From Anisakis pegreffii (taxonomy: Eukaryota > Nematoda > Chromadorea > Rhabditida > Anisakidae): 64,000 nt of DNA. A program made the translations under genes and the position numbers. The stretch covers positions 248,001-312,000 of the forward strand of contig JAPYMA010000618.1 of NCBI GenBank assembly GCA_035041965.1. Direction: 5' to 3'. Under the pieces are notes generated by a model that searched no databases, was not told where the DNA came from, and was given only the letters and a program-made list of their open reading frames with translations. Positions within the stretch are counted from its first letter, which is position 1; each line of letters opens with the position of its first letter. This document shows, in pieces, positions 25,058-36,600 of this stretch.

Positions 25058-26998
25058 TTATTGGTGCTTCTTGAAGATAACATGCGTTCCATCGCCTAGA
25101 TTCAGTAGCATATTATCGACTCGATCATCCGATGCAATCATATGATTGGTCTTATCAATTGCTTCGGTTTGCTCGTCTTTATCGTCAAAAACCACGCTTC
25201 CACCCCACAGAGCCTGCAACAGTTTCTTGTTAGTGTCTGTCAAATTCATTAAATTTCTTGGCAATGTGAAACACTCTGTATGTTTTCATGAGAACAACAA
25301 GTTAAATCTTATGTTCTGTTCCAACGGCATGTTCAACTCAACGTCCTCATACGAAGCACTGGAAACCGATGTCGTGTTATCGGTATTTGCAAAGTAATGC
25401 GACTCACTAACATTGTCAATCATCAGAACACCACCGGGTCGTAGCAATTCGATGCATTTTTGATAATAGTTCGGATAATTCAATTTGTCCGCATCAATGA
25501 ATGCAAAATCCCAGGTTCCATTCTGTGCGGCATTTAGAAGCGAATCTGAAAGCTCCATTCACGACGCAATAAAGTTGAACTACTGACTTTTGATGAATCA
25601 TAGAGCATGGAATCACAGAAAAGAGCTTAAATCTGTAGGTAAAAGGCAGAGATCATGTTGATACCATGAGAACCTATCCGATAAACTATAAAACATATGA
25701 AAGAAAATCTTTTTTTGACCGGATCGACGACTTATTTAAGTTAACATTACGCTCATTTGCATCAAAATTCCAACAAAATTTCAGTTTCTGCTATCGTTAC
25801 CAAGTGTTTCAAGGGCTGGTCCCAGTTTGAAGTTTATCTTCTTCATTATTTCCGGTTTCCGTCCAATGATTTCCTTCCCGAACTTGTTCAGATTCTCATG
25901 GCTAATGTCCATCGACAACACTTCGCCATCTGGAGGAACAGCCAGAGCCCACGCAAACGCGGAAGCTCCAGTATATGTTCCTGAAATTGAATGTCCCACT
26001 AAATCCGAATCCCGGAATTTGGCAAGCAAAATTTAAATCGATTGACATGTTCCACACTGCAGTGTTTTAAAATTTCCTGGGTGTCTGAAGAGTTTTCATA
26101 TTTTCAATGATATTACATGCGCTCTCATTCTCTAACACATGTTTATTAATGGAAAAACATTGTTCTTCAAATTTTACCGTTATTCTATCAAAGCAAATGT
26201 GTTGTATTCATCTCATTGCATATTAACTACATTGTTGATTAATGATAAACAAAAATGGATTGTTAGAAACCGTTTCTTAGCAAAAATCTTATCTCAATCC
26301 CAAATCTGTCGACATCAAAAACTGGGCACAGTTGAAATCCAGTCAAAACTATTCCGATGCTGCCATAACATACCAAAGTATGCAACATTTTATCATACAA
26401 GTTTCAAAATTATCACTGAGCTGAATAAATAAATTGAAGAAGTTCTGACTGAATGAATCCTCTTTACTTCAGCCAGAACTCCCAACCGAATGCGATCAGT
26501 GAGCTTACCTATATCAAGAACGCGTTTCGCTTGTGTGAGGTGAATGAGATTCCGGCCGAATTGTAGCACTTCGGGTGCACCCAACATTCCAGACATAGGC
26601 GCATGTTCGATTGTGTTTTGTTGTAATTCGACTTGAAGTGGATCTAGTCTCAGTGAAACCTTCAAACGACAACAATTAACAATCCAAGAGGGCTGTTTGC
26701 GAAACAGTTAGTGAAAATTAAGCCGTTCATCTTTAGCCGCCATTTTGGTTTGTTCTAAAATTTTATCTCGATCCAAAGTCGGCCAATATCAAAACTGAAC
26801 ACACTTGAAATCCAGTTCGAGAAAGTTTTCGAACAGCGATTCGTTAAGCTAATCAAGTGGAATTTCAAAAATTCTTCGATAGCATCCATCGGTGTTACAG
26901 TGTGAATCAAAAAAATTGAATTAGGTCAATTAACGAACATTCGAAATATATGTTATGATAGGGTCTTTAGTATGATAACTTTTCGAGACTGTCGACAT
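25058..26998 (-). CDS. COMT-type O-methyltransferase, class I (226 aa)
   Basis: Exons 26998-26939, 26659-26509, 25980-25801, 25545-25412 and 25213-25058; all phases close to 681 nt. Family: SAM- and Mg2+-dependent catechol/caffeoyl-CoA O-methyltransferase (methyltransf_3), which methylates catechol-type hydroxyls; soluble, cytosolic. Landmarks in order: [15 protein letters not shown] near residues 40-55, [12 protein letters not shown] (SAM motif I), GEVLSMDIS (motif II), [15 protein letters not shown] (metal-binding Asp), [13 protein letters not shown] (second metal Asp-Asn), then [12 protein letters not shown] at the C-terminus. The length equals the usual nematode COMT. The frame stays open upstream to 27133, but an ideal TTTTTTGCAG acceptor at 27104-27103 interrupts it. 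I therefore take that as a trans-splice site with a 104-nt 5' UTR and start at MSTVSKSY, as in nematode paralogs. Confidence 0.93.
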
Positions 26999-27102
26999 TC
27001 TGAGATGTTGATGACGACGTCGGGATTCGTCGAGAGTTCTGAGGTATCTGGCAAGCGGATATTTGTATGGTGCTCGATGTGTTGATGTTGCAGTATTCTG
27101 TG

Positions 27103-28022
27103 CTGCAAAAAACGTGTTCGCATAACTCAACAAATCAATTTATTCATTATAAATCGCAGAGTGCATAATATGCCTAAATCTTTAGGTGTCTCATACTAAC
27201 AGTTAGGTGTTTATGAATCTTCTTAAGAGGTTTATAATACAGTGTATCATTTTTATTCTGATTATTTCTTCACCTTCAATAAGTTGAAAGGAACAGTCAT
27301 GACGTTTGACCCCATACGAAGTGATAATGTAATAATTGATCTTAAGAAGAGTCGACTAATCTGCACTGAAAGATATTGCAGTAACAATGATACGCAACGA
27401 TGCCACCAGATTCCATTACAATGAATTCAAATCGAATCAATGTTTTGAGTGAAACTCAGTCAGATAACCCCAAAAACGGTCAAATTCCAACGAACACCAG
27501 CAAACGATTTTGATGAACGATAGAATTCTATCAAGACACGCAACATTGATTCACTACAGCAGTGTAATAACCAACGGAACATGCAGCCTTTCTGGTTTAT
27601 GTTTCTGTTTTGCAAAAGCCAGTTTAGGACGAGAATGATTGGATTGATAGAACAAGTACGATATAAGTTGAGAGTGTAAAGAGATGAGTAAACGTGTCTC
27701 TAAAGAACATCAGCAAGATTGCATGAGCTAAAGGAACTTGCTCATTCGGTTGCATGAAAAACGCCAAGGGATGAGCGAATTGGCACCTTCGATCTATGAT
27801 GAGAACGAAGGTTGTAAGGATGCTGAATGAGTAAGTTATAAGTAAGCTAATAAACGTCTAAGCAAATCAATAAGTGTACGCATTGGGATGACATCGATAC
27901 GTTATCATGATGCCTCGCCTTTGTGTCAAGACTGTTTCGTTGTCATCGTATAGAAGTAAAAACTGTATGATATGTTGCAAATATCAATCATTTTTAGAGA
28001 TGTGACATTCCTGAGGGTAACC
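27103..28022. other. intergenic: no gene recognised
   Basis: Region upstream of the COMT-like gene and downstream of the Ser/Thr-rich frame. Searched for a second exon of the latter without success. Confidence 0.45.
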
Positions 28023-28559
28023 TCAAGATGCATTCATTCTTTTCGAAGCACTTTCTGTGTTTATACTCAACAATAACAAGAGAGTGACCGTTATATAGGA
28101 GTTGATATCAATTGCAAAACAACAGGTCACAAACATCGAATCAAAGAATTTACCTGTTTCGTTGTTTTTCACTCCACCAATGAGAACGTTCTTTGCCGAC
28201 TCAGTGGTAGTAGCATTATTGATAGAATCGATTCCATCAAGTGCTTGAGAATTACTATTGCTGGCCAAACCAGTTCTCGCACTGAATGATGAGGCTGGAG
28301 CTAGCGTTGTTATGTGAATTGATTGAGGTGTGCTTAACGAAGGTTTACGATCAGAACGTTGTTGATGTGCTGATGAATGTTGTTGTTGCGATGTTACGGC
28401 AACGGTTGTGGTCGAAGTTAATGAAGTTACTAGTGGAGAGGAATTGAAAACAAGAAATATTAGGACCGGTAACAGGGTATTTCTGGAAAACTTCAATGAT
28501 GCAAATATCGATGATAAGAGCAACATCGACCGCGGTTGAGCTATCGCTTCAGAAGACAT
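28023..28559 (-). CDS. Ser/Thr-rich surface-type protein (about 178 aa)
   Basis: A single open frame starting MSSEAIAQPRS. Residues 12-46 hold two hydrophobic stretches (MLLLSSIFASL and TLLPVLIFLVF) that could act as signal anchor. A long low-complexity Ser/Thr/Gln region follows (TSQQQHSSAHQQRS, a mucin-like O-glycosylation substrate). Two possible N-glycosylation sites (NNAT, NNET) follow, then a second hydrophobic stretch near the C-terminus (YITVTLLLLLSI) with a short basic end. This could be a GPI-type or transmembrane tail. However, ACAG|GTAAAT at 28154-28153 is a good donor, so the last 44 codons may be intron and the true 3' exons unfound. No family recognised. Confidence 0.42.
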   Translation of the reverse strand: MSSEAIAQPRSMLLLSSIFASLKFSRNTLLPVLIFLVFNSSPLVTSLTSTTTVAVTSQQQHSSAHQQRSDRKPSLSTPQSIHITTLAPASSFSARTGLASNSNSQALDGIDSINNATTTESAKNVLIGGVKNNETGKFFDSMFVTCCFAIDINSYITVTLLLLLSINTESASKRMNAS

Positions 28560-29419
28560 CTTGATTATTCGTGAATTCCGTTGCAGATAGAATTCAATTG
28601 GGCGAAAATAAGATTTCGGCGAAGGAACAACTTGCAAGTTTGCAAGTAACTTCTTCGATTAATCGGTTGAAAGATTTTGTCTTTGAGCAGCGACAACGCT
28701 ATTTGTGTAAAAACGAGAAGGTGATTGCCTTAAAGGCTGAAGAATGCAGAATATTTTTTGTTGGTTTAGTATTTCAATGTGAGAATTTTGCTAAAAATGC
28801 GTTTTTGTGTGATCAGAATGACATGCGAAAAGTTGATTTGTGGAAATTTGTGAGAAATAAAGCAAAATATCAAATGAGAACGCGGTGAAACACTCATTTC
28901 TTGTTTCGTTGCTAAGACATTATCGTTGTTTTTTGTTTGGAAATTCAACAGGCTGTTGAAATACTCGTTTTTCAAACTAATTGCTTGGAGAATTTAGCTG
29001 CGAACGAAAACAGCGATCAATCAAAGTTGTTTTCTTTAATGATCGTCAGTTTCAAATTCATCCTTTCCTCGTGTTCATGAAAATGACTCTCAGAGAAAAC
29101 ACATAGGAACGATCCATAAGGGCATTCCTGCAGGAAATAAACTAACCCATTTTTCAGTCGAATCAAGCTTCGAATGAAAAATGTGTTAGCGATTCCCTTA
29201 TTCAGATGACTTTTGTACGAGAACTCAATCGAATGAACAAATTTATTCACACAAGCATGGTACTATCAGTTTCAGTCATGAAGTTTCACTCTTATCTGCT
29301 AACAGTGAAACAGGACACGAAGCGTTTCACATTCGTGATCGTTTATTTAATGTTGCTTCGAAGCTTTGGAAGAAAAAATAGAAAATACATCGTGAAAACA
29401 TTGTAGGGAATGTTTTCAG
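28560..29419. other. intergenic: no gene recognised
   Basis: Short Lys/Phe-rich frames on both strands without motifs or splice support. Confidence 0.45.
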
Positions 29420-31483
29420 TTAATTGATCGCTCGCTCATTATACGGTTTGCCGGTGTCCGGGTCACAATTTTTGACCACTGGTGGACAGTGATGGTAGAG
29501 TTGGTGGAAATTATCGCATTGATTGGCCTCAGATAGTGATTGACGCTTATACCGTTCCCACACTGAATCGTTCTCGACTGTTACATCATCATAGACCGGT
29601 GCTGGATCAACACGATGCACACCGCTGTGATGAATCCCGTTTACAGGAGGTGATTTCGCATAATCGTTACACAGTGCGGACTGACCACGTAGAACGGCCA
29701 CATCACTGCAGTAAAACAAATTGAATGCAAATCATTTTCAGCTCGCTGAGTATTTGGACTTTCAGTTGAGAAAAAGTATTGTATTTATGGCCAAAGAATG
29801 ATTCTTGCATTACTTCAAGGCCGATGAGCACATACACCAAACGCTCAAAATAATGAATTTCGTGAATATCGATAACAGCTTGAACTTGATTGTTTTCATT
29901 TGTATTTATCGCTTATTCAAATCAAATGTCTCAGTCAAATATCAAATATCAATTCAAATATCGCTCAGTCAACAAATGCGACATGCAGTTGCTTTGGAGT
30001 TCGGCTTTTCACTGCACTATTGGTTAGGAAACGATGAGCGCAAACATTATGATGAATCTACGCGATTATTTGCATGACTGCTCGTGTAGTGCAAAGAAAG
30101 TACCCGACGTTGCATGCCTCGTTTGGCAACAACAACCCAACACATGAACGCAACTGCGGCACGAGTGAAAAACATGAATGAAACAAAAAGATAAGATAAG
30201 AAGTTTCCAGTGCAGTTCCGATCGGTGCAGTCTTCCTCAAAACGATAAGAAGACTGTAACGGAAACAATCGATCTTCATACGTAAAAATTTCAGTTGCCT
30301 ACTTTGCAATCTCAGAAGATGCTTCTACAGATGCTTTTGCAACACGATAGAGCGCGTAGGTTGGGTAGATCATAATCAGAGTGAAGAGAAGATTCAATGA
30401 AAGCAGAACCAGTTCAGCGATGTACTTGTTGCCTTGATCGATTTCTGAAATAGGCTGATTCTGAACAATTATTCCAGTAACATGTTAGTAAGAGGATCTC
30501 AGTGATCTTCTGACAATCAATCATAGATTACCATTTAAATCGTCAGATGGCAATGGAAAAAAGAACGTACCGAATAAGTGAGCATAACTTTTGCGAATAG
30601 ATAGTATTGTTGCAATGATTGATAATCCAATGATATGAGTTAGGACGAGTACAATCTGAAGGCTGCATTTTGAGTAAATCACAGAAATCTGATCATGTGC
30701 AGCATTCAAGTTTCAAAATTTTATTACAACAGAACTTTGGTGATGTTATTCCTTCATCACATTCGATTAGATGCTTTATTTCGCCCGGTGGCTGACCGAT
30801 GATAACGAAATACGAGCGCCTCCTTCCTCCAAGCGCTAGTCAGAATTGATCTACCTGCGAGGGTCAGTTATGGGAAGTGAGCACTGCATGGTTACTCACT
30901 CTATTTCCATCAACTCAACTTGCGCAATGTTGAAGTTCAATTTATTGTTGATTTCCAGGATCTTCATACCCAAATTCGTTTCGAATGACTCAGCTGCATG
31001 AAATCTTTCAAACAAAAAGCTCAACTTGTTCATGAAATAAGATCCAAAGAACACAGATCAATGTAAGAATCACAATGAGAATCAATCAATTCAACGGAAC
31101 CTACAAGGTAGACAAAGTGTGGTATGAAAAACACTGATTTGCCGGTCATAACACAAACACCGAAGGAAATGTACGCGATTAACATCACACCAATCATAGC
31201 GACTATTCCAATTGCAACAGCAAGTGTGAAGTAGATTAAGACGGCCAGAGTGAAAATTGCATGGAGTGCACATGCGCCTAACATAATATTCTGAAATCAG
31301 GTAACAAATTTACATCGAGGCGCAGTGTCGCGCATTGAATTTCGATCGGAGAGAAGGAAATAAGTGGATGCATGATGTGACTTTAACACATTTAGTAGAT
31401 GAGCGCACCTTCTGATTAAGACGACATTTGAGACGCTCGAGTCTTGAATCGCTCGGATCACCTGGAAGATCAGCGCCCCCCAT
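29420..31483 (-). CDS. four-span membrane protein with long C-terminal tail (268 aa)
   Basis: Exons 31483-31409, 31290-31105, 30688-30571, 30444-30303 and 29705-29420; all five join in frame (807 nt). The first 25 residues are hydrophilic (MGGADLPGDPSDSRLERLK). Exon 2 encodes two adjacent hydrophobic spans (HAIFTLAVLIYFTLAVAIG, then AMIGVMLIAYISFGVCV). Exon 3 encodes a third (IVLVLTHIIGLSIIATIL) and exon 4 a fourth (LVLLSLNLLFTLIMIYPTY). Exon 5 is a soluble tail of about 95 residues with four cysteines and a YHHCPPVVKNCDP motif. Both ends are predicted cytosolic. Family not recognised; the layout resembles nematode-specific tetraspan proteins but differs from the one at 20267-21901 in having the long tail. 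The exon 2 donor is CTT|GTAGGT, chosen because it keeps phase. Confidence 0.7.
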
Positions 31484-33606
31484 CGTAGCCTTGTTGCTGT
31501 TGGGATCACTGGAATGTATGGGCACGTATAATCTATCAGAAGTTCTGACAGTTAGAAATAGAAATGATAGAGATAGTTTCGGTTGGAATGTAAACTGAAG
31601 CTGATGCTGATTTGGAATTTGCATTCAAACTTTCGGTGATGTCTTTGCATTCAACTATCGGAAATAAATTCTATTCTATACAATTCTATTGAATCTGGAC
31701 ACATAAGAATCACCAGAACTCTGGTGGATCAACTTTTGAGGATACTAAGAGAGGGAGCATGCCTATGCACCAACAAGGCTGATAACTCGCTATTTTCTGA
31801 GAGCCTCTCTTATTAGGATTCGTATCAGTAACAGATGGAAATATCCAGATATAATCAGTTTCACTGTTACCGACAATAATAGTAACCGTGTGCTTTTTTC
31901 GCTCAGGTATAGTCGACGAAGGTATAAGACAAAAACTTCCAGCAGTTGAAGTGAAACTGAATTCACCGATGAGATTAGTTTCTGTGGCGACGACGATATG
32001 ATGGCTCTATCAGTTCCACCGAAACACTGGACTTATCACAATGTTGAAAAATATTCGTAATTGCTGAAAATTGGTGCGAAGATAGAGTGAAAGTAAGTTA
32101 TTGCGACATTCATATCTTACAATAAATCTAGAACATAAAATTGAAGGGACAAGCGACCCATAACGAAGATATCATTAAAATCAATGTTTCAGAGTGTGCA
32201 GTTTGCTGCATTGCTGAAGTCGGTAATGTAACATTAACAATAAAACTGATGCTTACATTCAGTCGACGATTGCTAGTGATTTCTTGTTTGCTAATATAGG
32301 GCGCTCTAGTTTGAAGTTATGGTTTGATAAGCAAGACGTTCTTCTTTATCAGATGATCGTTCGTTCGTTTGTTTGCTGTACTTCACCGAGGCAACGATGC
32401 TGTTCGTTCAATCATCATTGCCTAATATGATGAAGCTAGATACGCTGCTCAGTGATATTGTCATGCAAACATGGCTGATAGTGTTTGCAATTATTTATTT
32501 AATCAGCAAATCAAGCTAATTACGAGTTTACGCCTCACTGTTATCATCAATGCCACTAATATAACATGCTTTCTTCCTCAGCGTTCTTTTTTTCCGCGCA
32601 GCTAACGATAAGAGCGTTTGAAATCATCTGTCATCATGAAATTCAAATTTGGATTATTGATCTGGCGAGCACACAGGTTTTGGGCTAACCTACCATATTG
32701 CTCAATGATTTCTGGGGAGAGGATTTAGAAGGAGTCCGAAAATACATTCCGATTGATCGACTGAAGTTTTTGAAGTGCTTGTTTGTTGTATTTACATTTG
32801 TTGCATTTGCTTGTTTGTTGCATTGAAGTGTTTGCATTTACATTCCATGAAAGCGTTGAAAAGCGCACATTGAATCTGTTGAGTAATCCAATAAGACTCG
32901 CTGTTTCTCTGATCCAATAAGAATCCGAAAATAGCAGTTTTGTTGCCCTTGAATGTGAATTCGAAAAGATAATGGATACGGAATTATACCAACGAATGAG
33001 TCTAACTTTATTAAAAATATATTGCTGGAAAAAATTGAGGATACAGGCATTTGAAGATATTCCTATAGTAATGTATTAATGATCAATATGGAAGTGACAT
33101 ATCTTCAGAAATCCATCTATAAATCTTCGACAACAGTGCTTTTATTTTTATTTTTTGACAACAGGTGATCGCCATCCTCACATTGAACAGGTGATATTCT
33201 TTGCGAACATTAAAATATTCAAGCTGAGCATATCGAAATCTGCATCCATTTGAACGATGGCTTTTGGTAGATTTGTGGTTCAGTTCCTGAATATGAGAGA
33301 ACCAAAAGTGTTTCGTGTAGACATCTGGACAGATAAGACCAAGATTAATGAAATCGAAACACTTTATCACTAATACACATGACATATGTTTATTTGCACA
33401 CTAACGTACACATTCCTTTTGAAGCACTCTCCTCGAAGTGCTTATACAAACGAATCAAACTTATTAAGTTATTGTGAAACAGAAAGGTTTCTGTAAAATA
33501 TGCACGAAGATTTGAAGGAAAATGTACGGAAACAATAACGCAATAGCAAATTTGAAATTGACTGATTCAAATAAGATGTAAAAATGATTCTGCTTGATCA
33601 ATTTGA
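31484..33606. other. intergenic: no gene recognised
   Basis: AT-rich. A stretch at 32765-32840 repeats TTGTTTGTTGCATTTG-like words. No frame with motifs. Confidence 0.45.
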
Positions 33607-36600
33607 TCAATTGCAATGATCATGACAATCGCTACGCTTGTTGGCAGCTTCAACGCCAGGAACTTTTCGAACCTCAACACCAAATAAGTCACTTTCTTCG
33701 ATACCGCACGACTCCACTCCACGTTCATAATAGATGTAGCCATTCATACCCCATCTGAAAAGTATTCCGATTTCCATTCGTGAATCATTGATCGTTTCCG
33801 TCAAAAGAGAACATTTCGTTTCTGAGCAGAATATAACGATGGTGAATTTTTTACGCTTTGAAAACGCCATTCTTGAGAATGTTATTGAATTTGAGTGTGA
33901 CTTTCAATCATCGTCCATTTGACCAATTCCTCTCGGAATCGTATTTATGCGTAAATGAAACGAACGTTTCGCCCCAGCTGTTCTTCAGAATCCAATAATT
34001 TTTGCCATTTTGGGTGCCATATCCTACAACAGTCATTGTTTGTGTTCGGCTCGGTGCTTCAGCGCACAACGCCTCCGATGGATGGAATACACCTTCTTTG
34101 TAATGTCGAAGTGGCTCGATTATAGGCACTTCTGAAATATGAGCTGTTCCTTAAGGAGTTGAGACGCATGGGTGATCAGTAGTAGATACTTTTAGAAAAT
34201 CATTTAAACGATTATGTAGGACAGGACTCACTTGATAGAACAAGGTTCACATATGATAAGATAGCTCACCTGCAGTCATTGGTCCAACCTCAGCAAGATA
34301 GTGCATCATTAAGGTTTCATTGCGTGGAATGCGAACAACTCGTTGAACGAACACTTTACCAAGCTCTGTTCCACCGTTGGTACACCATTTTTCACGTTTA
34401 CCAAAATACTGATAATCATCTTCACCGGACACACCATTCTCTTGAATATATCTGAAAGCCTACTGAGATGCTTTAATTATTTTTTTGCTGGAACTGGCAA
34501 GAGTCCTTTGGCTTTTTTTTCAGATTCCAACTGTCTGTTGCATTTTACAGTGAGAGACGCAACAAAAAACACTGAATCATGTGCTTCTGAATTTTTAGGA
34601 AAAGTTGTCTTTTCGATTCGATGTTATCGACCCACAAACAAATTTTCAGATCCAAGTAAATGCACATCGTATAATTCATTATTTATTGTCGTAAGCAATC
34701 TATTATAAGCATTCACTCATCCGCTTCAATACGCTGAAATTGTACGGTTAAGAAATGAACAGAGAACAGATTCATTGGTCTAACATTCAAACAGCCCATA
34801 ATTCGAACACGTTTACGACCGCTGCTTCTGAGGCCATTCTTGTCCGAAAAAAAGTGAACTTCCCAAACCATTTTAAGTTACTCTAGAGCAGTGGTTCTCA
34901 TAGGGGGTGAAATTACCCATTTTGGGTAATTTCAGGGTGTCAAGGGGTAATGGAGAGGGTCGACAAACTGGCATTTCGTGCAGTTTTTTTAAACTCGGGT
35001 ATGTAAATGCGGTTAGATGATGGCAACACTCTCCATCCTCCTATTTTCTGAGTATCATTAGCTCGTAAGGGCCTAACAGGGCTTTCATTCGCTTTGACAT
35101 GGTTTTCGTTCTTTTCTTTGCTGTTTCAATCGCTCTCATAGCTTTTATCACCGAAAGTGTTGTCTTCTGATCATTTCTGATTCATTTCACTCAACAATTA
35201 AAGTCAAATTCTCATTCTATAAAATACACTCTTTAACTGATCATTAAACTGTCGAACAATTGTTGTATTGTTGACTTCGGCTGTCAACACTCGTCAACGT
35301 ATCCAGTAAATAGTATATGCTACAGAATAAGAAATCGATTCGAACTGTGAAGTGAAATGAGACGAAGTGAATGAGAAAAAATCATCAAGAGAACGATATT
35401 CGCATGTGATAGCTATGAGAGTGAATACAACACGTCTGAAAAGAATGAGAATCCGTCTGAATCAGTCTGAAATGAGCGTGTGACAGACAATAGCTTTTCA
35501 TGCAATCATAATTGATTGCAGTAATGAGCAACACAACGGTCTAGGACATTAATTTCTTTCACGTCGTTGAGAAATTTCCGGACCGGTTTTCCGTTTGCTT
35601 TTGACGTTATACGTAGAAATAGTATGTTCTTGTATAAATGGGGGGAGAGGTGGGGGTGAGACGAGGGAGGAGGGTAACGGAGGCATGCCAAATCATCAAA
35701 ATCTGTAAGAACCACTGCTCTAGAGGATACTGGAAAGAAAACTTCCTACCTCAACGCCATTCTGGGTGTTCTTGTCTCACATCTGTCGTACGGAAGTTCA
35801 CAATCGATAACGTTCTGCTCAGAAAGGGGTTGCAAAACGCCATTCTCTATGGCATTCATCGACTCCACAACAGCGATCGATGAAAATACCCAACTGTTTC
35901 GACATTCTCCTGAAAATGTCCTCTCAGCCGTCGTTCTTGAAATCTGAATACTTGAAATATCTCAAACAGAGTCAAACACTCGTCAAGCAGTTATCCTCAG
36001 GTTAGTTTATTCCTGCATAACCAATGATATCATATAGCTGAGGATGAGTGAAATTCTGCGGACAATCCATAATCCAGTGTTTATTCAATGGTACTAGAAG
36101 TAGGTGTTCACACACCTTGATCTTTAACGTCAGTCACAGCGCGTTTCGTTCGCCAATCGAAACTGCTCGGCATTGATTCATCTGGATGCTCTCTCGGATC
36201 AATCACCGCCCAATCCAAATCCATGTTGTCCAGAAGCATGCGACCATCTCTGCAATCCTCCTAAAACGCAAAACTCATATTTCGTTCGAAACCTGCTCTC
36301 CCGCAACCTTGCCTTTTCTCATCAAAAAAATGGTTCATGTCCCAGGTGATTCACTTCCATTTTGAAACGTTCTAACTACCTTACTTGCAGTTTTAGCTGC
36401 ATCCTTATTTGTAACTACTCACTGAATTTGCCACATTTCAATACCCCAGAAGCACTGGATGAAACGCTGAATTTGTCTGAATAGACAACCTTTCCATCTC
36501 CCCTTTCATCCAAGGCTTTATCGGCAAGTCCAGTCAAACCATAGATGGTGCCGTCACTGAATTTCTGTAGATCCATAATTGCCATATCACTTCCAACGAA

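Noticed and set aside
26393..26665. COMT start at the methionine of 26665
   Set aside because: That ATG lies in the intron just before the true acceptor; exon 1 at 26998-26939 supplies the conserved SYHTKDP start in phase.
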